In this document: positions 1 through 5,497 of the stretch, piece after piece
Layout of the letters: every line of letters begins with the position of its first letter
Numbering within the stretch: position 1 is the first letter of the stretch
DNA from: Methanobacteriota archaeon
Lineage (GTDB): Archaea; Methanobacteriota; Methanobacteria; Methanobacteriales; Methanobacteriaceae
Assembly (NCBI GenBank): GCA_023409695.1
Contig: JAEYQZ010000113.1
Coordinates: forward strand, 1-8,193
Reading direction: 5' to 3'
Length of the DNA stretch: 8,193 nt
The notes under the pieces: generated by a model
The model's input: only the letters and a program-made list of their open reading frames with translations
Database searches by the model: none
What the model was told of the DNA's origin: nothing
Made by a program: the position numbers and the translations under genes

Positions 1-2
1 CT

Positions 3-527
3 GCGCTTTTTACACGCGGCAGGATACGGGCAATCCCTGTGGAAATTGAAATATTGCTCTTATTTATGGTATTATTTGAGCTTGTTGGTGGTGATGCCCT
101 TGGGCTTTATGTAAGCATTCCACATTATGATAACTTCATGCATTTCATGCTGCCGCTGTACATCGCTTTAATAGGTATGATGGTTGTTTATACAATGTAC
201 TTCTACGGCAGGCTGAAGGCAACTATACCTGCTATGGTGGTGCTTATTGTGCTGGTATCCATAGGACTTGGAGGTGTACTAGAAATGGGAGAGTATACTT
301 ACGATAAATATTTATCCCACACAGTTATCGGACAAATCACTGGAAATACCCAAATGCAGGGCTCTCCAACGCAAGATCCCCTTGATGATACCATGAATGA
401 CCTGTTTACAGATACTGCAGGCGCAATTGTTGGAGCATTTATTGGTGTCTGGTTAATTAGAAGAGCTGAAAAGAGGGGTTCGCACTGGGAAGTTGCGGAT
501 GAAATTGAAGAATTAATAGAGGAATGA
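3..527 (+). CDS. YjdF/DUF2238-like polytopic membrane protein, C-terminal part (5' end outside window)
   Basis: The frame is open from the left edge to the TGA at 525-527, giving 174 residues. The GTG at 39 is only an internal candidate, so I treat the gene as truncated by the window. Visible in sequence are about three hydrophobic helices: the stretch after IPVEIE, the segment around LPLYIALIGMMVVYTMYF, and the segment around VVLIVLVSIGLGGVLEMGE. A DNFMHF motif sits before the second helix, and a DPLDDTMNDLFTDTAGAIVG segment before a last helix and a charged tail rich in Glu. Acidic/His motifs between helices with a D..ND...D..GA..G C-terminal pattern recall the YjdF (DUF2238) inner-membrane family, whose function is not established. 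The family call is from memory of the motif layout. The gene converges on the NapH-like gene, with only 12 nt between the two stop codons. Confidence 0.6.
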   Translation, partial: ALFTRGRIRAIPVEIEILLLFMVLFELVGGDALGLYVSIPHYDNFMHFMLPLYIALIGMMVVYTMYFYGRLKATIPAMVVLIVLVSIGLGGVLEMGEYTYDKYLSHTVIGQITGNTQMQGSPTQDPLDDTMNDLFTDTAGAIVGAFIGVWLIRRAEKRGSHWEVADEIEELIEE

Positions 528-551
528 TTTAAGGATCAATCATTCCTTTTT
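521..551. terminator. Convergent inter-gene hairpin with T-run
   Basis: GGAATGATT at 521-529 is perfectly complementary to AATCATTCC at 538-546, leaving an 8-nt loop. TTTTT follows at 547-551 on the plus strand. The stem overlaps the stop codons of both converging genes (525-527 plus, 540-542 minus). It resembles an intrinsic terminator for the plus-strand gene. On the minus strand no T-run follows the stem, so its role there is uncertain. Confidence 0.5.
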
Positions 552-1271
552 AATTAAACCAAAGTTATAACTCATAACTTCTGCAGGACATGCATCCACA
601 CATTCTCCACACATGATGCATTCTGAATCAGATATAAAATTATTTTTTACTCGTTCTGTTATATTGATGCTCATTGGACATTTATTATTGCATATATTAC
701 ATTTAATACATTTCTGCATGTCAGTTTTTATGTATAAAGAAGGATATTTAACAAATTCTTTTATCTTTGTTCCAACTACCATAAATGGAGCTAACCAGCA
801 GATATAAAGGCATCCTGCACGTTTACCGGCTGTAAAAGCGAGGATTGTTATTACGCCAACTCCCACATAATATATAATATACTCCTGCAGCTCAGGAATG
901 TTAAGTTTACTCTGATATAATAAGTCTATCTGGTTTAATCCTCCTGATTTAAATATTGCAATAACTATTGCTGATACTAATCCAAGCCAGAAAATATATT
1001 TGAGCTTCTTGAATTTTGTCGACTTTGGAGTCTTATTAACAACAACAGAACAGTACTCCTGAATCCCTCCCGCCGGACATAACCATCCACAGAAAGCCCT
1101 ACCTACAAAAAGAGATGATAAAAACAGTGATATATAAATAACCAGTCCTCCGACTATAACTCCCTGAAGTGATCCCATCATTACAGTTACTGGAGATAAA
1201 AATGGTTTAAATAAAGGAAAAATAAGGAGGGCTACCAAAAGTATTGCTTTTCTTTTATTCTGGCGATCCAT
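540..1271 (-). CDS. NapH-like membrane 4Fe-4S polyferredoxin
   Basis: A 243-residue integral membrane iron-sulfur protein. The N-terminal half has about four to five hydrophobic helices (roughly residues 8-26, 36-56, 92-108, 131-150 and 155-170). It carries the NapH/Fer4_5 motif GRAFCGWLCPAGG (Cys61, Cys65) with a further Cys74, and a second-half Cys154-x3-Cys158 pair. The C-terminus holds two complete ferredoxin clusters: C188-x2-C191-x2-C194-x3-C198-P and C218-x2-C221-x2-C224-x3-C228-P. Such proteins pass electrons between the membrane and a soluble partner; no partner oxidoreductase is visible here, so the pathway is unknown. The start is supported by AAGGAG, which on the plus strand reads 1280-1285 and overlaps the stop codon of the upstream tetR gene. 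The two genes therefore look co-transcribed and translationally linked, and the TetR protein probably controls this gene. Confidence 0.85.
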   Translation of the reverse strand: MDRQNKRKAILLVALLIFPLFKPFLSPVTVMMGSLQGVIVGGLVIYISLFLSSLFVGRAFCGWLCPAGGIQEYCSVVVNKTPKSTKFKKLKYIFWLGLVSAIVIAIFKSGGLNQIDLLYQSKLNIPELQEYIIYYVGVGVITILAFTAGKRAGCLYICWLAPFMVVGTKIKEFVKYPSLYIKTDMQKCIKCNICNNKCPMSINITERVKNNFISDSECIMCGECVDACPAEVMSYNFGLIKKE

Positions 1272-1283
1272 ATCTATTTCTCC

Positions 1284-1880
1284 TTATTCCACACTTGTTA
1301 GTTTTTCAGCGATCATATCTACATAAAACTGGATTACTTCATTAAAATACTCTTCTCCAATCTCTCTTTTGTGGGTTGAAAGCAGCAGCAAACCACGTAT
1401 TACATTCGCCATGAGTAATGGATCAATTTCAATGATCATGCCTTCTTTTTGCAGTTTGGATAAGAACATAATCATAGGCCCTAAAAAATCAGTGTTATCC
1501 CCAGAATTTACAGTTGCCATTTTACGCCGTACCAGTTCAAATTCTCCAGGGACTAATAATTTATTTAAAATGGGATTTGAGTGAATTTCCCCAATTGCAT
1601 TAATTAAAAAGCTTTTAATTATTTCTTTAACCGGTTTTTCTTTATCAAGTGTTGTGATATTTTCTTTTGCCAGATTTTTAATTTCTTCAGACATTATCTT
1701 GAAATATAATTCTTCTTTAGAATTAAAAAAGGTGTAAAAACTCCCCTTAGCAATGCCTACTGATTTTGTTAGGTCTTCAATGCTGGTTTTTTTAATTCCA
1801 TATGTAGAAAATAATTCCTTACCTTTCTCCATGAACATTTTGTTTAGATACTCTTTTTCATTTTTATCGAAGGCTTTCAT
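1284..1880 (-). CDS. TetR/AcrR-family transcriptional repressor
   Basis: 198 residues, the usual length for the family. The N-terminal DNA-binding domain is clear. A helix over residues 8-26 leads to KELFSTYGIKKTSIEDLTKSV, then the recognition helix region GIAKGSFYTFFNSKEEL (about residues 42-58), a very typical TetR signature. The rest is helical and divergent, as expected for the ligand-binding and dimerisation domain, so the ligand cannot be read from sequence. The start ATG (1878-1880) follows a G-rich GAGGGG ribosome site at about 1889-1894. An ATG four bases further upstream is out of frame and stops at once. The gene is first in a two-gene minus-strand operon with the NapH-like protein. 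Its promoter carries a perfect dyad (1904-1930), so autoregulation is likely. Confidence 0.9.
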   Translation of the reverse strand: MKAFDKNEKEYLNKMFMEKGKELFSTYGIKKTSIEDLTKSVGIAKGSFYTFFNSKEELYFKIMSEEIKNLAKENITTLDKEKPVKEIIKSFLINAIGEIHSNPILNKLLVPGEFELVRRKMATVNSGDNTDFLGPMIMFLSKLQKEGMIIEIDPLLMANVIRGLLLLSTHKREIGEEYFNEVIQFYVDMIAEKLTSVE

Positions 1881-1903
1881 TGCATAATCCCCTCTTAAAA
1901 CTC

Positions 1904-1930
1904 TATGACTATTTTGAATTTTTAGTCATA
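1904..1930. promoter_or_regulatory. Candidate TetR operator: 7-bp inverted repeat, 13-bp spacer
   Basis: TATGACT (1904-1910) is repeated in perfect inverted orientation as AGTCATA (1924-1930). The right half-site overlaps the TATA box of the minus-strand tetR promoter and the left half-site lies near the expected transcription start. Binding there would block both TBP loading and initiation. TetR-family repressors generally bind palindromes in their own promoter. That this TetR binds here is inferred from position and symmetry. Confidence 0.5.
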
Positions 1931-1940
1931 TAAATATATC
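1927..1940 (-). promoter_or_regulatory. TATA box of the tetR-napH-like operon
   Basis: Read on the minus strand this is ATATATTTATATGA, containing TTTATATG, close to the archaeal TATA consensus TTTATATA. It lies about 50 bp before the tetR start codon, which predicts a transcription start near 1905 and a short leader of about 25 nt containing the ribosome site. Confidence 0.5.
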
Positions 1941-1965
1941 GACATCACCACCCCAAATAAAGGAT

Positions 1966-2874
1966 TTATTTTTGCTCTTTATACAAAATTAAAACACCCA
2001 GTAACATTAAAATTCCAAACAATACTCTTAAAACAGTTAAAGGTTCTCCCAGTGCAAAATAAGCAGTTATAGCCCCAAATAGAGAACTAAGAGCAAATAT
2101 AGATCCTGTCCTTGTTGAACCAATAACTCGGAGCGAATAATAGATCAGCACAAGCGAAAAGCTCACAGCAACAATTCCAATAAAGAGTAAGAGAGGTAAC
2201 CTAAATAAAGGTAATGTAAAGTTCAATCCTAAAACTAAAGACAAAACTAATAAAATTGAGCCCCCAATTCCGGATTTTAAAGCTGTTATAAATATTATAT
2301 CCCTTTTATGGCTTAAAAATTTACTTAAACTGGTATCAAGGCTCCAGAAAAACGATGCTGAAATTACAAGGAGACTTCCAAACAGGCTCTGATTAAATGA
2401 AAGATTTTTCAGGTCATTTGTGCTCAAAAAAATGGCCCCTATTAACAAAAGAGCAAATCCCAAAATATCTTTTCTGTGAACTTTTTCTTTGAGGAAAAAA
2501 ATTCCAATAATTATAATAAATAATATTTCTACATTTGTTAAAAGAGCAGCATTTACTGCAGTTATTCTACTTAGGCCACTTAAATACAACGCGGGAGCTA
2601 TAACTGAACCAAAAATTGCAGTTAGAAATAGAATAAAATATTCTTTTTTAGAAATGAAGTTTTCCACCCTGCTTTTCTGGTTTATGGTGTTCAATATTCT
2701 ATTTTTAAGTGGAGAAAAGTTTACAAAAAATAGAAACACACTTGCTATTAAATATGTAAGCGCTGCAAGGGCAAAAGGATGAAGATATCCTAACAGTATC
2801 TTGTCCAGTGAAAACCAGACCCCAAAAAGAAGGGCCACCATTAATGCGCTTAAATATCCCCATGAACGATTCAT
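1966..2874 (-). CDS. EamA/DMT-superfamily transporter
   Basis: 302 residues with about ten hydrophobic helices in two repeats of five, the standard size and topology of the 10-TMS drug/metabolite exporter (RhaT/YdcZ-like EamA) group. Repeat one covers about residues 6-151. It includes the Y-L-S-G-L-S/TAVNAALL helix and ends in the FLKEKVHRKDILGFALLLIGAI element, the charged-loop-plus-helix-5 signature of EamA domains. Repeat two covers about 163-297 and ends in ALGEPLTVLRVLFGILMLLGVLIL, the matching signature. The substrate cannot be deduced; family members move metabolites, amino acids or drugs. The start ATG at 2872-2874 has only a weak GGT-type ribosome site. It is 85 nt upstream of tetR on the same strand, with a promoter in between, so it is probably a separate transcription unit. 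Confidence 0.85.
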   Translation of the reverse strand: MNRSWGYLSALMVALLFGVWFSLDKILLGYLHPFALAALTYLIASVFLFFVNFSPLKNRILNTINQKSRVENFISKKEYFILFLTAIFGSVIAPALYLSGLSRITAVNAALLTNVEILFIIIIGIFFLKEKVHRKDILGFALLLIGAIFLSTNDLKNLSFNQSLFGSLLVISASFFWSLDTSLSKFLSHKRDIIFITALKSGIGGSILLVLSLVLGLNFTLPLFRLPLLLFIGIVAVSFSLVLIYYSLRVIGSTRTGSIFALSSLFGAITAYFALGEPLTVLRVLFGILMLLGVLILYKEQK

Positions 2875-2890
2875 ATTACCATCATAGTTT

Positions 2891-2908
2891 TGAATTTAAT
2901 TAAATTCA
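2891..2908. repeat. 18-bp perfect palindrome upstream of the EamA gene
   Basis: TGAATTTAATTAAATTCA is its own reverse complement over all 18 bases. It is wholly A/T apart from the outer G/C pair. It sits 17 bp upstream of the EamA start codon and would lie in the 5' leader or at the transcription start. It could be an operator; AT-rich palindromes also arise by chance in this genome. Confidence 0.4.
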
Positions 2909-2915
2909 TCATTTT

Positions 2916-2934
2916 GTTTAGATACTGTTTAGAT
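2916..2934. repeat. Direct repeat GTTTAGAT, 11-bp period
   Basis: GTTTAGAT occurs at 2916-2923 and again at 2927-2934. Copies 11 bp apart lie on the same face of the helix, which suits cooperative regulator binding in the EamA promoter region. No regulator is identified. Confidence 0.35.
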
Positions 2935-3004
2935 CTTTAATATTTTAATTGGAGTTAATCATTATAATTTTCTTTTTTTAACATGCCACCCCAATTTCAA
3001 AACA

Positions 3005-3012
3005 TTTATATA
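3005..3012 (+). promoter_or_regulatory. Consensus archaeal TATA box for the exporter 1 operon
   Basis: TTTATATA matches the archaeal box exactly, preceded by an A-rich stretch that could serve as BRE. It predicts a start about 25 bp downstream, near 3030-3036, squarely inside the tandem operator repeats and about 200 nt before the permease start codon. Confidence 0.6.
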
Positions 3013-3014
3013 TA

Positions 3015-3057
3015 ATGTAATGTATTTTTTACATTAGATGTAACATATTTTTTACAT
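3015..3057. promoter_or_regulatory. Two tandem 20-bp operator-like repeats (ATGTAA-N8-TTACAT)
   Basis: ATGTAATGTATTTTTTACAT at 3015-3034 and ATGTAACATATTTTTTACAT at 3038-3057 differ at two of 20 positions and are spaced 23 bp start to start. Each holds the inverted repeat ATGTAA-N8-TTACAT. The first also holds a longer alternative dyad, TAATGTA-N5-TACATTA (3018-3036). They begin 3 bp after the TATA box and cover the expected transcription start, the classical location for repressor binding in archaea. The cognate regulator is not proven; the HTH protein encoded at 5959 and the TetR protein are the local candidates. Confidence 0.65.
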
Positions 3058-3147
3058 GAGGTGAAAAAATAGTAATAAAAAAGGCATAAAGGGTTTAAAA
3101 TGACATGTTCAACCCCACAACTTCGATAATAAATATTTCGGTAGATA

Positions 3148-3179
3148 TTAATCAATTAAACGTAAATTACGCTGATTAA
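3148..3179 (+). other. Imperfect hairpin in the leader of permease 1
   Basis: TTAATCA (3148-3154) pairs with TGATTAA (3173-3179). Nested inside is CGTAA-a-TTACG (3161-3171), with an asymmetric bulge of six bases on the left and one on the right. Both stems are short and mostly A/T, so stability is modest. It may be an RNA structure or a further protein-binding dyad. Confidence 0.3.
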
Positions 3180-3198
3180 AGCCATAAAGAAGAAAAAG

Positions 3199-3206
3199 TA
3201 TATAAA
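3199..3206 (+). promoter_or_regulatory. Possible secondary TATA box close to permease 1
   Basis: TATATAAA lies only about 25 bp before the ATG, so initiation from it would give a nearly leaderless RNA lacking the GGAGG site at 3220-3224. I judge it less likely to be the main promoter than the box at 3005, but it cannot be excluded. Confidence 0.25.
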
Positions 3207-3230
3207 CTAAAGGAATATTGGAGGAATTAA

Positions 3231-4322
3231 ATGAGCATTTACAAGTTATCGTTCAAAAATTTCAAAAGACGAAAATTAAGAAGCGCTCTAACCATGTTAG
3301 GTGTTATAATAGGAGTAACTGCCCTGGTGGCACTCATGGGCATTGGTACAGGAATGTCATCCTACATGAAATCACAGACAGAGACCATGATGGGTGATGT
3401 AACGATTGTAAACAGCTCCGGCGGATCGGGAATTACAGGATCTACAGGCAATACATTTTTAAATTCAAAAACAGTTGCCAAAATACAAAACATGTCCGAG
3501 CTTTACAATATTAAAAAACAAACACAGTTTGAGAGCCAGTTAAACAACATGCCCATATACGTTATGGGAACTGATGATTGGAACCAAATAAAAATAAATG
3601 GGACACCCGGAGTTGTTATTAGTAAATCTTTAGTTGATAACTTCGGATATAAAATTGGAAGCAATATAACAATTAAAGATAAAAAACTGAAAGTAACAGG
3701 CATAAGCAACGAAGGAAGTTCCGGAATGGGAATTGTAATCTTAGATGCAAATACAGCCCTTTCCATGAACGATAATAAAGTATCCATCATTACAGCGAGT
3801 GTTAAAGGCGATCCAGATACTGTAAAAAAGAAAATAGAAAGCACGGTAAACGGAACAAGTGCATTCACAAAAACTGATCTCAGTAACCAGATCGACGGCA
3901 TAATGAAAACAATAACTCTCTTTGTAAGCGCTATTGCCAGTGTCGCATTACTAGTGGGAGTTATAAGCATTATAAACATCATGCTTGTTAACGTTTCAGA
4001 AAGAACAAGAGAAATTGGAGTACTTAAAGCAATAGGATTTAAAAACAGAGAAATATTGGGAAGTATACTCGCAGAAGCAGGTTTACTGGGCTTTATAGCA
4101 TCTGTAATAGGCGTAGTTATAGCTGCAGTTTTAATGCAAATTGGAATTATGTTATTTGCACAGCAGCTTGGTATGGAAAGCATCAGTTTAGCCCAAATGC
4201 TGCCACTATGGCTAGTTGCAGGAGTAATTGCAGGTGCTACTGTTTTAAGTATCTTGGCAGGTCTATATCCTGCATGGCACGCTTCAAGATTAAACGTAGT
4301 GGAGGCTCTGAGATATGAATAA
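3231..4322 (+). CDS. MacB/FtsX-type ABC exporter permease (copy 1)
   Basis: 363 residues. An N-terminal amphipathic stretch SFKNFKRRKLRSALTMLGV leads into transmembrane helix 1 (about 17-40). A large extracytoplasmic MacB periplasmic-core-like domain follows (about 43-225) with a glycine/serine-rich loop at 62-75. A C-terminal FtsX domain then holds three helices (about 227-253, 280-305, 322-350). The cytoplasmic loop SERTREIGVLKAIG at 256-269 is the hallmark coupling segment of MacB/LolCE permeases. The start follows GGAGG at 3220-3224 with 6-nt spacing. The ATPase start overlaps the stop by 8 nt, and its ribosome site lies inside this gene. Family members work as mechanotransmission exporters or extractors; the substrate is unknown. 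Near the C-terminus it reads PAWHAS where the paralogue reads PARRAS. It is about 77% identical, without gaps, to the permease at 6252. Confidence 0.92.
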   Translation: MSIYKLSFKNFKRRKLRSALTMLGVIIGVTALVALMGIGTGMSSYMKSQTETMMGDVTIVNSSGGSGITGSTGNTFLNSKTVAKIQNMSELYNIKKQTQFESQLNNMPIYVMGTDDWNQIKINGTPGVVISKSLVDNFGYKIGSNITIKDKKLKVTGISNEGSSGMGIVILDANTALSMNDNKVSIITASVKGDPDTVKKKIESTVNGTSAFTKTDLSNQIDGIMKTITLFVSAIASVALLVGVISIINIMLVNVSERTREIGVLKAIGFKNREILGSILAEAGLLGFIASVIGVVIAAVLMQIGIMLFAQQLGMESISLAQMLPLWLVAGVIAGATVLSILAGLYPAWHASRLNVVEALRYE

Positions 4323-4986
4323 AAACAATATATTAAAATTAAATGACGTATGGAAAACATACAAAATGGGAACAGAAGATATACAGGCACTCCGCGGTGT
4401 AAACCTAACAGTAAGTGAAGGTTCGTTTATTGCAATAATGGGGCCTTCTGGATCCGGAAAATCAACGCTACTCCACCTGGCAGGAATACTTGATACCCCA
4501 AGTAAAGGAACTGTTCTACTAAATGGGAAAAATATCGAAGAGTATACTGGAAACGAACAAGCAGAACTTAGAAGAAAAAATATTGGATTTATATTTCAAC
4601 GTTACAACTTAATGCCCCAACTTACAGCCTTAGAAAACGTTATGTTACCCATGATTTCCCCAGATTCTGAAAAAGCAAAAGAATTATTAGACAAAGTAGG
4701 ACTATCCGGCAAGTACGACCGATATCAAACACAGCTTTCAGGCGGAGAGCAGCAAAGAGTAGCCATTGCTAGAGCTTTAGCCAATGATCCATCCATTTTA
4801 CTTGCAGATGAACCTACAGGAGAACTCGATACAGTAAATACTCGGAAAATAATGGGATTACTAAAAGATCTAAATCAGGAAAAAGGACTAACTATTGTCA
4901 TAGTAACCCATAATCCCCTTGCCGCAGATTTCGTGGAAAAAGTCATTAAAATGCAGGATGGAGACATTCTAGATTTAGGATGGTAA
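4315..4986 (+). CDS. MacB/LolD-type ABC transporter ATPase (copy 1)
   Basis: 223 residues with every nucleotide-binding motif in order: aromatic A-loop Tyr in VWKTY (about 16), Walker A GPSGSGKST at 43-51, Q-loop FQR with Gln95, signature LSGGEQ at 141-146, Walker B ending LLADEP with Asp165 and catalytic Glu166, D-loop ELDT, and H-loop His199 in VTHN. The TGELDT after Walker B and the MGTEDIQALRGVNL opening are typical of the MacB/LolD exporter-type ATPases. It acts as a cytoplasmic dimer on the permease encoded just upstream. The ATG at 4315 lies within the permease frame (8-nt overlap ATGAATAA), with GGAGG about 9 nt before it inside the permease, so expression is translationally coupled. 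It is about 78% identical to the second ATPase over the core. Confidence 0.95.
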   Translation: MNKNNILKLNDVWKTYKMGTEDIQALRGVNLTVSEGSFIAIMGPSGSGKSTLLHLAGILDTPSKGTVLLNGKNIEEYTGNEQAELRRKNIGFIFQRYNLMPQLTALENVMLPMISPDSEKAKELLDKVGLSGKYDRYQTQLSGGEQQRVAIARALANDPSILLADEPTGELDTVNTRKIMGLLKDLNQEKGLTIVIVTHNPLAADFVEKVIKMQDGDILDLGW

Positions 4987-5014
4987 TTTTGGGTTTAAAA
5001 CCCATTACCATTTT
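4981..5014 (+). terminator. Long hairpin plus T4 after ATPase 1
   Basis: TGGTAAT (4981-4987) and GGGTTT (4991-4996) pair with AAACCC (4998-5003) and ATTACCA (5004-5010). That gives 13 base pairs, interrupted by a TTT bulge on the left arm (4988-4990), with a one-base nominal loop that would open somewhat in RNA. TTTT follows. The stem includes the ATPase stop codon. It could be a terminator, an attenuator or a processing site between the exporter genes and the small membrane proteins. Confidence 0.5.
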
Positions 5015-5072
5015 AAAAATGTAAAATTGAATGCATCAAAGATTAAATTAAAATTTTGGTAGTGATGAAAAA

Positions 5073-5495
5073 ATGGTAATCGCAAAACAGGAATGGTTCA
5101 AAAATAAAAAAGGAACAACTTCCATTTTTAATATGCCATTAAAAGGACGAATTTACATAATAATTACAGGCTCTATACTATTTATAGGAATATTCCTACC
5201 CCAAAATATAATAACAGGAACAATAATCACATTGATATTTTTATTTTTACTTATGGATGCAAATATGGCCTCTTTAAAGTCAATGGACGAGAGAGAACAT
5301 ATGCATTATTCTATTGCAATGAGAAATATGGCCTGGGGAATGTTGATAATTATTATTATAGGATCAACAACTCTGCTCAGCTATTTTAACGGTACAGATA
5401 TTAAAACAGGGTTATACATTCTAATTATGATTACAGGTATTGGCGGAGCTTTAATAAACATTATAACCAGACATAAACTGGAAAAGGAGAATTAA
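5073..5495 (+). CDS. Small four-helix membrane protein, DUF2178-like
   Basis: 140 residues. A basic N-terminus (about 1-26) is followed by two close helices (27-43, 47-62), a short loop with DEREHMHYSIAMRN at 72-85, and two more helices (84-103, 112-132), ending in a charged tail. The topology and the DER...A.RN loop resemble DUF2178-type proteins found in methanogens and Firmicutes, often next to small HTH regulators; function is unknown. I name the family from memory of the pattern, so treat it as tentative. The ATG at 5073 is preceded by GTGAT (5063-5067), which matches the 3' part of the archaeal SD consensus AGGAGGTGAT. An overlapping four-codon mini-ORF in another frame starts at 5065. 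It lies 86 nt after the first ATPase and 2 nt before its apparent homologue. Confidence 0.75.
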   Translation: MVIAKQEWFKNKKGTTSIFNMPLKGRIYIIITGSILFIGIFLPQNIITGTIITLIFLFLLMDANMASLKSMDEREHMHYSIAMRNMAWGMLIIIIIGSTTLLSYFNGTDIKTGLYILIMITGIGGALINIITRHKLEKEN

Positions 5496-5497
5496 AA

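Larger units (their letters stand above)
2875..3230. other. Divergent intergenic control region, 356 bp
   Basis: No convincing gene lies between the EamA start on the minus strand and the first permease. The left third holds the EamA-side palindrome and direct repeat. The middle holds the TTTATATA box and two tandem operator-like repeats. The right half is a putative leader of about 200 nt with an orphan ribosome site, a hairpin (3148-3179) and the permease ribosome site. The only ORFs are tiny, such as a 9-codon ATG frame near 3100. Confidence 0.6.

Noticed and set aside
613..807. A 64-codon plus-strand frame opposite the NapH-like gene
   Set aside because: It is the antisense of the ferredoxin-like cysteine region, with no ribosome site and no recognisable domain.
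1955..1971. AAATAAA-N3-TTTATTT hairpin over the EamA stop codon as a terminator
   Set aside because: The stem is purely A/T and on the minus strand is followed by a G-rich stretch rather than a T-run, so support is too weak.
3015..3057. The tandem repeats as a CRISPR array
   Set aside because: Only two copies with a 3-bp gap, internally palindromic, AT-rich and placed at a promoter. There is no spacer pattern and no cas gene nearby.
3503..4390. A 295-codon minus-strand open frame opposite permease 1
   Set aside because: It is the antisense shadow of the permease gene. The plus strand has clear family motifs, a ribosome site and a paralogue, while the antisense peptide has no recognisable domain.
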